Positions 51,737 through 60,460 of a DNA stretch of 64,000 nucleotides are shown piece by piece. Both the position numbers and the translations under genes were made by a program. Under the pieces are notes generated by a model, which was given only the letters and a program-made list of their open reading frames with translations, was not told the DNA's origin and did not search any database. Each line of letters begins with the position of its first letter. Positions within the stretch are counted from its first letter, which is position 1. The stretch lies in contig CAJJCP010000007.1 of NCBI GenBank assembly GCA_905182715.1, forward strand, positions 1 through 64,000, given 5' to 3'. The stretch is from an uncultured Candidatus Poseidoniales archaeon (GTDB lineage: Archaea; Thermoplasmatota; Poseidoniia; Poseidoniales; Poseidoniaceae).

Positions 51737-52570
51737 ATGCATCGCCGTGCATCACTTCCAGCACGCATCAATGTTTTAGGTGAACATACAGATTATGCCG
51801 GGGGTCTCGCACTTCCCTTTGCAACTCACCTCCGTTTAACCTTGAATGCCTTCTCATTAGAGGAGGGATACGAGGGTGATGCTACAATCATTGAATTATG
51901 GCGTGCAGCGGGTGGCTGGCCAGCACGTTTGAATGTAGAGAGTCAAATCCCCATTGGTGTTGGAATGTCCTCGTCTGCTGCCTTATGTTTGGCAGTCGTA
52001 TTGTGTGTAAACGGTTCAATGAAGCCTTTGGCTGCATGCTTGGAAGCGCAAAGAATCGAACATCAGGTTCTCAAAACACCGTGTGGCCTTTTGGACCAAA
52101 TGGCGATGATGTTCGCAAAAGACGGATGTGCAACGCTGATTGATTTCTCAAATCAATCAACTCAATGTGTTATTTTACCTGTTGAATGGATCTTTAAACT
52201 GGTCGACTCAGGAATCCATCGAAATCTAAGTGAGACTTCATATCGAAGTCACATCGGCGATGCCATTCAAGTCGCTCATGTCGAAACGGAAAACCAACGG
52301 GTGAAGTCGGCACTTGGAGCATCGGCTCAAGAACTCGGGTTACTTCTCAACCAATCACATGCTTCACTGCAAACACTTGGCGTGAGTCTTACAGGAATGG
52401 ATGAACAGGTCGCTGTATTGCAACAAACAGACGGTGTACTCGGTGCTCGAATGATGGGTGGTGGGTACGGTGGCATGATTTTGGTCTTGGTGGAGAGTTC
52501 CGAAATCCTACCAGATGCTCAAACTTTTCACCCTTCACAGGGTGGCTTTGTTGAGGAATTCTTCGAGTGA
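51737..52570 (+). CDS. Galactokinase-like GHMP kinase
   Basis: GHMP-family sugar kinase of 277 residues. ARINVLGEHTDYAGGLALP is the galactokinase signature; the ATP-binding motif is IPIGVGMSSSAALCLAVVL; the C-terminal motif 3 is GARMMGGGYGGMILVLV. It is about 80-100 residues shorter than standard galactokinases, mainly through loss of segments between motifs 1 and 3, but all motifs remain. It should make an alpha-sugar-1-phosphate. Its 3' end overlaps by 36 bases the convergent GH1-nucleotidyltransferase gene. Confidence 0.82.
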   Translation: MHRRASLPARINVLGEHTDYAGGLALPFATHLRLTLNAFSLEEGYEGDATIIELWRAAGGWPARLNVESQIPIGVGMSSSAALCLAVVLCVNGSMKPLAACLEAQRIEHQVLKTPCGLLDQMAMMFAKDGCATLIDFSNQSTQCVILPVEWIFKLVDSGIHRNLSETSYRSHIGDAIQVAHVETENQRVKSALGASAQELGLLLNQSHASLQTLGVSLTGMDEQVAVLQQTDGVLGARMMGGGYGGMILVLVESSEILPDAQTFHPSQGGFVEEFFE

Positions 52571-54526
52571 AGCAAGCCGTTCAGGTGTCCCCATATCCCA
52601 AAATTTAGTATTGTCAAGGTGCGTTACTGCCTTTCCAGAAAGGGCGGGATAGACAGTCTCTTCCCAACTCCATTTTCCTTCTTTACCGTACTTGAGTAAA
52701 GTTGATTTTTCGACAACACTGGTTCCAGCTTCGTAACCATTCAGCGTTTGTGACGATTTGGTCTGTTTATCATATTCAATTAATTGCCCATCTTTGTGTT
52801 GGAGGTTCATCGAAGAATGTGCCTCTGTAACCGTCATCGTTAACGGGGAATCCATCGATTGGTGAAGGTTCAACAAAGGAGAGTAATCAACTGGATGTAA
52901 ATCGTCACCCCATACGAGAATGAAACGCTCTTCGAGTAACTCTCGTGCATTCCATAGTGCGCCTCCAGTTCCGAGTGGCTCATGTTCTTGATGAAACGTC
53001 AGAGCCATTCCGGGGTGAGTAATTCCTTCAAACTGTTCTCCAAGATGACCTGTAAGAATTAATGCATGCATACATCCTTGCCGTTGAGCCCAATCAAGAA
53101 TATGATGAAGGATTGGCTTACCGGAAACTTCAATCAAAGATTTTGGGGTTTTTTCAGTTATTTTCCCTAAGCGGGTGCCGAGGCCACCAGCCATGACCAC
53201 AAGTTGAGGGGTTGTATGCGCTTTCACAATCGCAGCATATTCGTGGCCGCTTTCTTTGAGAGTTCTCTTTTTTGTCTCAAAATCAACATGATACAATCCA
53301 AATCTTTGGTCATAACCTTCAGCCCACTCGAAATTATCCATCAAACTCCAATGATAAAAACCACGCACGTCTATTCCGTCCGCAATGGCTTCCGCAGTGA
53401 TGAGCAGATGTCTTCGGATATGCTCAGGGCGCATGTCATCATCGTCATCTGCCACCCCGTTTTCAGTGACGAGAATTGGAATGTTGAGGTCTGTGACCAT
53501 ATCAAAGGCCCTTCGAAGTCCTTCCGCATACATTGGGTATCGGAAATCAGTTCGTTGTTCCCATGGTCGAATTAACGGATCGATTTCAACTTTCGTTGGC
53601 ATGAATGGTGTTGTCAATAAGTGGGTGTAATAGTTGACTCCGATGAAATCACTGCTGCCTTTGAGTCCTTCAATAGGCTTTGAAAAGAGGGCTGATGGCG
53701 GCTTAAACCTTCCATTCTTGAGTCCTTTGAGCCAACAGCGGTTGAACATGCCATCGAGAATTTTCGCCTGCATCCAATGAAGGGGATTCCAACGCCGATA
53801 AGGATCGAAAATATTGATGTTCTTTACCAACCCAATTTGGCATTTTTCTCCATTTTCCATTGCTTTGAGTGTACGGTAGCATTGTGCGTGAGCACGCATT
53901 AAGTTGAGCGACACCGTTCGAACTCGTTTGAACGAGCGAACACCGGGCGGGAATTCACCGAGAACATACCCCATCGTGGCATAGACCGCTGGTTCGTTAA
54001 TTGTACACCACCATTCAACACGGTCGCTAAGGTGTTCAAACATCATTGAGCAAAAGTTGACCCATCCGGCGATGTTTTCTTCTTTTTCAAATCCACCTTG
54101 TTCATCCCACCACAGGGGTTGAGTGAAGTGGTGCAAAGTCACCATTGGTTGGATGCCTTGAATCAATAGTTCATCGACCAAATCCGAATACCACTGGATC
54201 GCTTCAGAATCGAACTGCCCCTCCTCGGGTTCGATTCTCGACCATTCAATTGAAAATCTGTAATGCGACACTCCGAGTTCTTTGATGAGTGTAACATCTT
54301 CTTCTCTCCGATTCCAATGGTCACATGCATCGCCGCTCAATTGTTTGCTTTTCGAACGTGGCTCAAACGCAGACCAATTATTTGTATTCCCTCCTTCAAT
54401 TTGGTGTGAAGCAGTAGCTACACCCCACATGAAATCTTTGGGAAATGCACTCCCGTCTTTCAGTGAACTGTAATCAACAGTATCCCACTGGCGGTGTTCT
54501 TCAGTCCACACATGCTTTCCAAGCAT
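52535..54526 (-). CDS. Glycoside hydrolase family 1 - sugar nucleotidyltransferase fusion
   Basis: Cytoplasmic two-domain protein of 663 residues with no signal peptide. Residues about 30-430 are a GH1 beta-glycosidase: FMWGVATASHQIEG, the acid/base TINEPAVYATMGY, and the nucleophile LVTENGVADDDD. Residues about 440-663 are a nucleotidyltransferase: VVMAGGLGTRLGKITEKTPKSLIEV, GTGGALWNA, GDDLHPVDY and FWDMGTPERL. The two parts are joined by a short linker and both look complete. Start ATG 54,526 gives the usual GH1 leader; GTG 54,574 is the upstream limit. It lies opposite a galactokinase-like gene, so a glycoside to NDP-sugar salvage route is suggested. Confidence 0.85.
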   Translation of the reverse strand: MLGKHVWTEEHRQWDTVDYSSLKDGSAFPKDFMWGVATASHQIEGGNTNNWSAFEPRSKSKQLSGDACDHWNRREEDVTLIKELGVSHYRFSIEWSRIEPEEGQFDSEAIQWYSDLVDELLIQGIQPMVTLHHFTQPLWWDEQGGFEKEENIAGWVNFCSMMFEHLSDRVEWWCTINEPAVYATMGYVLGEFPPGVRSFKRVRTVSLNLMRAHAQCYRTLKAMENGEKCQIGLVKNINIFDPYRRWNPLHWMQAKILDGMFNRCWLKGLKNGRFKPPSALFSKPIEGLKGSSDFIGVNYYTHLLTTPFMPTKVEIDPLIRPWEQRTDFRYPMYAEGLRRAFDMVTDLNIPILVTENGVADDDDDMRPEHIRRHLLITAEAIADGIDVRGFYHWSLMDNFEWAEGYDQRFGLYHVDFETKKRTLKESGHEYAAIVKAHTTPQLVVMAGGLGTRLGKITEKTPKSLIEVSGKPILHHILDWAQRQGCMHALILTGHLGEQFEGITHPGMALTFHQEHEPLGTGGALWNARELLEERFILVWGDDLHPVDYSPLLNLHQSMDSPLTMTVTEAHSSMNLQHKDGQLIEYDKQTKSSQTLNGYEAGTSVVEKSTLLKYGKEGKWSWEETVYPALSGKAVTHLDNTKFWDMGTPERLASLEEFLNKATL

Positions 54527-54584
54527 GAAACAGCCATGAGGTTTTTTGTTCAACAATCCGCTTGTAAAGCGCACATCTTGAAGG

Positions 54585-54655
54585 TGCGGATAGCGGGAGT
54601 CGAACCCGCGACAAGAGGTTGGAAACCTCCTATGTTACCACTACACCATATCCGC
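54585..54655 (-). tRNA. tRNA-Gly (anticodon TCC)
   Basis: Reverse-strand cloverleaf of 71 bases. Acceptor stem GCGGATA/TATCCGC is perfect. Anticodon stem GGAGG/CCTCT with loop TTTCCAA (anticodon TCC), and T-arm CGGG-TTCGACT-CCCG follow. Discriminator A at 54,585. CCA is not encoded. It ends about 58 bases before the glycosidase fusion start. Confidence 0.93.
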
Positions 54656-54719
54656 ATGATGTGAATATTTGTCCGAGAAGCCTCTCCTCTTTGAGTGAAT
54701 CGGTCTTTCAATTACCAAT

Positions 54720-57014
54720 TCACGGCATAGGTGGTCGAGGTGGTGGAGGAGGTGGAACTCTTCCACTGGCTGACAATGCTTGTCGAAGGCGATCTGCTGG
54801 AGGTTCATTGGTTCGTTTCATGCGAGCAGCGATGACTTCACGAGCGTGTTCAACCCGTTCGTCTGCAAGCCGAGACTTCGATGCATTCCCTCGAATGATG
54901 AGCATGCCCATCAAGAAGAAGAGTACAATTCCACCAAGCAAAGCCTGAATAATTGGCATTTCTATAATCTCGCTTAACGCACTTGCGTCATCATCCAGAG
55001 AATCACTTTCATCAACGATTCTGGTATCAAAGACTCTCAAGTTGATTGATGCTGAATCCATGGCAATATCGACGCCAGGTTCTTTGATGACGATATAGAG
55101 ATCGAAATTTCCAATCGCTCTTCCTTCTCCACTGAAGAATATAGTTTGAGTCAAACCAGTTGTTTCAGTAAAGGTCAGAACTTGTATTTGTTCTGAAGCA
55201 ATAATCGAAGAGATTTGCTGCCATTCGACTCGGACCGTTATGTCGTTAAGTTCACTTACAACCGTACAACTGAATGAGAAATAATCTTCCTCAGCCAGGT
55301 TGAGTTGGATATCGGTTGGCGTGCAGATGATTGCACCTTCAGCAATGTTACGTGTTGGGTCATTGATCCAGTGGTCGGGTCTTGAAGCTCCAGATGATTG
55401 GTTATCTCCATATCCATCGCCATCAATATCAACCCATTGTGTAGGCTCGTTCGGGAATGCATCATTCGAGTTTGCATAGCCATCTCCATCCGTATCGATA
55501 CACCCGGGAGCATTTCCAAGTGAAGCCGTTCCGAATGAGGTTGGACAAACATCTCCATCTGTGCCTTGTGGGTTGTCGCCCCATCCGTCACCATCGGTGT
55601 CAAACCATTGAGATGAATCATTATTCCACAAGTCATTGGTATCGCTTGCTCCATCGTTATCTGAATCAATACATCCGTAGACGTCACGGAATGATGTTCC
55701 GATTACAGTTGTACAATTATCGGGCTGTGTTCCGTTTGGATTGTCTCCAAATCCATCACCGTCGATGTCCGACCATTGTGTGGCATCATCTGGGAATAAA
55801 TCACCGCTTTGTGATGAACCATCGTTATCTGCATCCGGACACCCAAAGACGTCGAGGTTTGAGTATCCTTCTTCGGAAGGACAAGAATCAGGTTCTGTTC
55901 CTAAAGGATTTTCACCGTATCCATCGCCGTCACTGTCGTTCCATTGCGTTGGATTCAAAGGAAGCGCATCGGCTCCGTTTGCACTGTTCCAGCCAGACGC
56001 ATTTCCAAATGGAAGCGTTGGGTCTGAATAGCCGTCACCGTCTGTATCTGGGCAGGCATTTCGGTCAACCGTTGAATTTCCTGGTAAGTTGATACAATCG
56101 TCTTCAAGGTCATCAAATCCATCTCCGTCTGTATCTTGAGTGCGAGTCGGGTCGTTCGGGAAAGCATCGCTTTCGTTTGACATTCCGTCACCATCGTCAT
56201 CGACACATCCGTAGCGGTCAATCGTTGAGTTTCCAGGAACACCAGGGCATGCATCCGGTTGAGGACCGGTTGCATTGTCACCGTAGCCATCACCGTCTTG
56301 GTCAAGCCATTGATTGGCAAGGTTTGGCAGAAGGTCGATCACATCGTCCCATCCATCTCCATCGGTGTCAGGGCAGCCCATACGGTTGCCGAGAGTTGAA
56401 TTTCCAGCGAGGGTTATGCACGCATCAGGCGTTGTTCCACCCGAGTTATCTCCATATCCATCACCGTCAATATCAGACCATTGGGTTGAATCGTTGACTT
56501 GAGCATCCTCTTGGTCCGCCCAACCGTCTTGGTCAGTGTCCACACATCCAAGGGTATTATTTTGCCATGAATTGCCTGCAATCGAGGGACAATCATCAGC
56601 TAGATCTCCAGTGGCGTTATCGCCAAATCCATCACCATCTGCATCGCTCCATTGGGTGGGGTCAGTTTTGAAAGCATCTGAACCATTATCAGTTGGTGTC
56701 CAATTTGGGTCGGGGTCGGAATATCCATCGCCGTCGGTATCAGGGCAACCCATACGGTCGACCGTTGAGTTTCCGTTAAAAGGTTGGACACGCATCGTCG
56801 ATTTGGTCAGCAATGCCATCATTATCATAATCAGACCATCGGAGTGGATCACTTGGATGGGTATCTGCTCCATTTGCCATCGTGAATCCGAGGTCGGGGT
56901 CGCTGTATGTATCGCCGTCTGAATCTGGGCAGCCGTATCGGTCTCCCGAAGAGGTTCCAAGAGTGGAGACACAGCCATCAGGGAATACGCCGGCTGGATT
57001 GTCTCCATAGCCAT
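54720..57014 (-). CDS. C-terminal TSP3 fragment of a frameshifted subtilase
   Basis: Third piece of one broken gene. Only about 56,783 downward is likely coding in this frame: the text joins at CPTF/NGNSTVDRMGCPD when one T of a TTTT run (56,778-56,781) is removed. Residues then run through many TSP3 repeats (TDGDGYSD, DNDGASDTND), a final beta-rich domain (about residues 530-660), one membrane segment (IIQALLGGIVLFFLMGMLII) and a Pro-rich tail (PPPPPPRPPMP). This frame is the same as that of the N-terminal piece. Confidence 0.75.
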   Translation of the reverse strand: MAMETIQPAYSLMAVSPLLEPLRETDTAAQIQTAIHTATPTSDSRWQMEQIPIQVIHSDGLIMIMMALLTKSTMRVQPFNGNSTVDRMGCPDTDGDGYSDPDPNWTPTDNGSDAFKTDPTQWSDADGDGFGDNATGDLADDCPSIAGNSWQNNTLGCVDTDQDGWADQEDAQVNDSTQWSDIDGDGYGDNSGGTTPDACITLAGNSTLGNRMGCPDTDGDGWDDVIDLLPNLANQWLDQDGDGYGDNATGPQPDACPGVPGNSTIDRYGCVDDDGDGMSNESDAFPNDPTRTQDTDGDGFDDLEDDCINLPGNSTVDRNACPDTDGDGYSDPTLPFGNASGWNSANGADALPLNPTQWNDSDGDGYGENPLGTEPDSCPSEEGYSNLDVFGCPDADNDGSSQSGDLFPDDATQWSDIDGDGFGDNPNGTQPDNCTTVIGTSFRDVYGCIDSDNDGASDTNDLWNNDSSQWFDTDGDGWGDNPQGTDGDVCPTSFGTASLGNAPGCIDTDGDGYANSNDAFPNEPTQWVDIDGDGYGDNQSSGASRPDHWINDPTRNIAEGAIICTPTDIQLNLAEEDYFSFSCTVVSELNDITVRVEWQQISSIIASEQIQVLTFTETTGLTQTIFFSGEGRAIGNFDLYIVIKEPGVDIAMDSASINLRVFDTRIVDESDSLDDDASALSEIIEMPIIQALLGGIVLFFLMGMLIIRGNASKSRLADERVEHAREVIAARMKRTNEPPADRLRQALSASGRVPPPPPPRPPMP

Positions 57015-58110
57015 CTGAATCCGTATCTACCCACTGGGTTGGTTCGTTTGGCCATACGTCTGCGCCATTGGTTGTCGTCCAAACTGAGCCGTTGTTCCCT
57101 AACGGGTCAGGGTCTGAATATCCATCGGCATCGGAATCTGGACAACCCAATCGGTCTTGGGAAGAAGTTCCTGTAACACTAACACAGGCGTCAGGGTTTA
57201 AGCCGGTAGCATTGTCACCGTAATTATCAGAATCTGTATCCATCCACTGGGTCTTATCAATTGGGAATGCATCAGCAGTTCCAATTGGATGGGCCGGCCA
57301 ACCTAAAGTTGGGTCCGAATAGCCATCTTCATCACTGTCTGAGCAACCAAAGCGGTCGATGGTCGAACGTTTTCCTGTCGCAGCATCGTTGACGCACGAA
57401 TCAGGGTTGTTTCCAGTTTGGTTATCTCCATAGCCATCACCATCAGTATCGAGCCATTGGGTGATGTCATTCGGGAATGCGTCAGCAGTACCAGTTGGGT
57501 GGGCTAACCAGATGAGATCAGCATCTGAATAGCCGTCACCGTCGGTGTCCGTACACCCAATGCGGTCTTGTGAAGAGGTGCCTGAGGTTGTTGGGCATGC
57601 ATCGCCTGAGTTCGCAGGAGGTGGATTGTCTCCGAACCCATCGCCGTCAGTGTCGTTCCATTGCGTGCTGTCTCCGAGGAAAGCGTCTGCGCCGTTGGAA
57701 ACGAGCCAAACTGAACCATTGGTTCCACTTGGGTCAGGGTCGCTGTAGGTATCGCCATCTTCATCAGGGCAACCGTTTCGATCACCTGTGGAAGTTCCTA
57801 CCACATTGATACATCCATCTGCGCCTTGTGCGATGGTCCATCCTCCAAGATTACTTTCGGCATCTGAGAATGTATCCATATCTGTGTCGACACAGCCGTA
57901 TCGGTCACCCGTGGAAGTTCCATCGATTGAAGGGCAACTGTCAGGATTGTTTCCTGCCAAGTTATCTCCATAGCCATCACCATCTTGGTCAGCCCATTGT
58001 GTGATTTCGGTAATGAACGCATCTGCACCTTGAGCGATGGTCCAATTACTGGCGGGGTCTGAATATCCATCTCCGTCAGAATCAGGACATCCTTGTCGGT
58101 CGTGAATTGA
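55380..58110 (-). repeat. Long TSP3-repeat coding array in the subtilase gene
   Basis: More than 20 degenerate units encode the D-x-D-x-D-G-x-x-D motif, many separated by variations of TQWxDxDGDGYGDN. The array is about 900 residues long, calcium binding by analogy. Codon-level similarity between units is high, so homologous unequal exchange could alter unit number. Confidence 0.7.
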
Positions 58111-58992
58111 AATGCCGAAGGTAAATGCACATTGGTCGTTTTCGTCTACAGTTCCATCAAAGTCAGCATCTTGAGTCAAGTTGACCATGAGATAGCCAGA
58201 ATTGACAGCGACTGAAAAGAATTGAGGACCACTTGCAACCGATGTACCTAGCACGTGAATCTCCCAAACTCCTTGAGCAGGTGAGGTAAAAGTCAATCCC
58301 TTGAGATTGTTGATACTGTCTGACAGGTTGGTCCAGGTTCCACTTGGGTCTTTGATTGAAAGATCTACATCGTTGACCAAATTAGCAGAGACTACAGGGC
58401 TACTTGTAGCATCGTTGTATGAAAGCATAATTTGCATTGTTGGTGCTGCGTTCGGGACGCTAATGCTCCATCCGCGTTCTTCACCAGTCGATAACGATTC
58501 GCGGTCAACAAATGATGCGGAAGCGGCATCAAGTAGGTGAATTCGCCCCCAACCTTCGTGATTGTTTGGGGCGGTTTCACCAGCCCCATTTGTAACATCA
58601 TTGTATTGTCCCATCATGTCGACGGCTGAAGTTGCCAAGATTCCTTTGACCAAGGCGGACGAAGGGTTGGAATGGTTGACGTTTTCGATCAAATGTTGTA
58701 ACAGCAGGGCAGCTGCCCCCGCCGAAACCGGAGTGGCCATGCTTGTTCCACTCATGAATTGGTAATCGCCACTTCCGCCTGAATAACGAGATTTCGTAGA
58801 AAGAATATTGGTGCCTGGTGCGGAGAAATCCGGTTTAAGTCGATTATCATCCGTCGGGCCTCTTGAAGAGAAGGTTGCCATTCCAGATATGTTATCTCGA
58901 TGCCCATGCTGGCCATGAACCTGTAGCATTGATCGTAAGTTCTCACTTGCTCCGATTGAGATGACGTTTTTTGCTGTCGCAGGTGAACCCAT
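56776..58992 (-). CDS. Middle fragment of a frameshifted subtilase (catalytic Ser and TSP3)
   Basis: Second piece of the broken gene. It opens at the point where the first frame is lost and reads GSPATAKNVISIGAS, then the subtilase catalytic-serine motif MSGTSMATPVSAGAAALL, a P-domain-like region (about 160-270) and TSP3 repeats. It ends at a TAA (56,776-56,778) created by a TTTT run. It is in a different reading frame from the N- and C-terminal pieces, so two compensating one-base changes separate it. Confidence 0.75.
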   Translation of the reverse strand: MGSPATAKNVISIGASENLRSMLQVHGQHGHRDNISGMATFSSRGPTDDNRLKPDFSAPGTNILSTKSRYSGGSGDYQFMSGTSMATPVSAGAAALLLQHLIENVNHSNPSSALVKGILATSAVDMMGQYNDVTNGAGETAPNNHEGWGRIHLLDAASASFVDRESLSTGEERGWSISVPNAAPTMQIMLSYNDATSSPVVSANLVNDVDLSIKDPSGTWTNLSDSINNLKGLTFTSPAQGVWEIHVLGTSVASGPQFFSVAVNSGYLMVNLTQDADFDGTVDENDQCAFTFGISIHDRQGCPDSDGDGYSDPASNWTIAQGADAFITEITQWADQDGDGYGDNLAGNNPDSCPSIDGTSTGDRYGCVDTDMDTFSDAESNLGGWTIAQGADGCINVVGTSTGDRNGCPDEDGDTYSDPDPSGTNGSVWLVSNGADAFLGDSTQWNDTDGDGFGDNPPPANSGDACPTTSGTSSQDRIGCTDTDGDGYSDADLIWLAHPTGTADAFPNDITQWLDTDGDGYGDNQTGNNPDSCVNDAATGKRSTIDRFGCSDSDEDGYSDPTLGWPAHPIGTADAFPIDKTQWMDTDSDNYGDNATGLNPDACVSVTGTSSQDRLGCPDSDADGYSDPDPLGNNGSVWTTTNGADVWPNEPTQWVDTDSDGYGDNPAGVFPDGCVSTLGTSSGDRYGCPDSDGDTYSDPDLGFTMANGADTHPSDPLRWSDYDNDGIADQIDDACPTF

Positions 58993-60359
58993 CTGTCTAC
59001 ATCAATTTCACCATCGGCATTTGAATCGCTACCCGAGTTTCCTGCTGCAAACAAAATGACTAACTCGTCATTTATCTTCGCAGACATATCGACTTTCATC
59101 GAATCACTCGTATAGGTACCATACACTCCCGGAAAGCCTCTGCTCCAAGAGTTGGTATGGACTCGACTACCGTTTGCAACTGCTAAATCAAAAAGGTCTC
59201 CAATATCATTTGGAATGCCGGCAGGTGAGGATCCTTGGCCAATAGCCTGGAATAATAATTGTGCTTCAGGTGCCATTCCAGCATTGACTCCACTGCTGTC
59301 GGTGCCATCTCCAAGAACTGAACCGGCCACATGCGTTCCATGGCCGTTGAAATCTTCAGGTCCATCGTCACAAGAGCCAGGGCTCCCACCTGACCAGGCA
59401 CAACTCGAAGAAGGGATTGGCATAGAAAGAATACCTTTGATGTGGTCTTTGAAATCGGGATGCATATTTGAATTATTTACTCCATTGTCGAGCCCTGAGT
59501 CCGCTACTGTTACGATGATTCCACTGCCATCTAGCCCATTCCAAGAGGAGTTTACATTTCCCATCTTTGTGGAATCTTGAACGTCATCAGCATGAAGGAT
59601 TGTCGCTGCAACTGCATTTGTATATTGAGCCATATAAGTCATATCAATGAATTCAATTCCACCTTGCTTAGCAAGCCATACGATGCCACTTGTTTCGGCA
59701 AGAACAGTAGCGAACCTTTCACTTACCGAATCGACAACGATATCCTTTCTTTGGAATATGCCTTCAGGTAATTCATCACCAGAAAGAACCAGATCTACAA
59801 TCGCTTTTCCTTCCATCGAATAACTAAACTCACTGTAATCTACTGTGCCTGTTATGGCCTCAATAAGGATGTTGCGGATTTTGTCTGAAGGATCAAGTTG
59901 TACAATTCCTTCGACTTCAAGTTCTGCTAACATTTCAATTGAAGTACCTTGGATTTCACAATGGAATCCATTCGGAGGAAGGAAAGAGAAACAATCAATC
60001 CCTGCTTCATTAAGTTCGTAAAACCACTCAGTGGGGACAGGGTATTCATGTGTTAGAACATACCATCCATTTAGATTCGATGATTGCTCTGTCCATTCGG
60101 ACCAATCTTCGAGAGCCACAACACCTGCATTTCGATACAAGAGATTGAGTTCTCCCGCACCTTGATCAGGATGAAACCAGCCGTTTGAAGGACTTTGAGA
60201 AGGTGAAAGTCCTATTTGATTTAATAAATCTAAATCTTGTTCAGTATCGAGGGAGATTTCAGGTCCTGAAGGGGATGCAGCGTAGGTAATCGGGGCGAGA
60301 ACCTGTAGGAGCATGAGGGCGGCGAAAGTGATTGCTCGCACGGAGGGGGTAGGCGTCAT
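58752..60359 (-). CDS. N-terminal fragment of a frameshifted S8 subtilisin-like protease
   Basis: First piece of a secreted subtilase. Signal peptide (MTPTPSVRAITFAALMLLQV). A propeptide-like region follows, then the catalytic Asp (VTVADSGLDNGV) and His (NGHGTHVAGSVLG), and the oxyanion region NSWSRGFPG. Meaningful coding is lost after about 58,995 (DVDR); the last about 80 residues in this frame are unlikely to be real. The active-site serine is encoded in the next frame. ATG 60,359 is preferred over 60,386 because it starts the signal peptide. Confidence 0.8.
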   Translation of the reverse strand: MTPTPSVRAITFAALMLLQVLAPITYAASPSGPEISLDTEQDLDLLNQIGLSPSQSPSNGWFHPDQGAGELNLLYRNAGVVALEDWSEWTEQSSNLNGWYVLTHEYPVPTEWFYELNEAGIDCFSFLPPNGFHCEIQGTSIEMLAELEVEGIVQLDPSDKIRNILIEAITGTVDYSEFSYSMEGKAIVDLVLSGDELPEGIFQRKDIVVDSVSERFATVLAETSGIVWLAKQGGIEFIDMTYMAQYTNAVAATILHADDVQDSTKMGNVNSSWNGLDGSGIIVTVADSGLDNGVNNSNMHPDFKDHIKGILSMPIPSSSCAWSGGSPGSCDDGPEDFNGHGTHVAGSVLGDGTDSSGVNAGMAPEAQLLFQAIGQGSSPAGIPNDIGDLFDLAVANGSRVHTNSWSRGFPGVYGTYTSDSMKVDMSAKINDELVILFAAGNSGSDSNADGEIDVDRWVHLRQQKTSSQSEQVRTYDQCYRFMASMGIEITYLEWQPSLQEARRMIIDLNRISPHQAPIFFLRNLVIQAEVAITNS

Positions 60360-60460
60360 ATGTACCAATAAACGCAACTCCCACATGAATGATTTGATTA
60401 CAAGTCGGACATGTGTGGCTGTTAAGAGGGTTCAAGAAGCACGGATTCGGCGGTTGACTT

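Noticed and set aside
54662-54671. TGAATATTTG as TATA box of tRNA-Gly(TCC)
   Set aside because: Its centre is only about 12 bases from the tRNA 5' end, too close for an archaeal TATA box.
55457-56092. 211-codon plus-strand frame in the subtilase TSP3 array
   Set aside because: His/Arg-rich shadow of the reverse-strand repeat; no ribosome-binding site and no family resemblance.
55380-58110. Possible CRISPR-like repeat/spacer pattern
   Set aside because: Repeat units vary in length and sequence and translate into TSP3 motifs; there are no conserved direct repeats with unique spacers.
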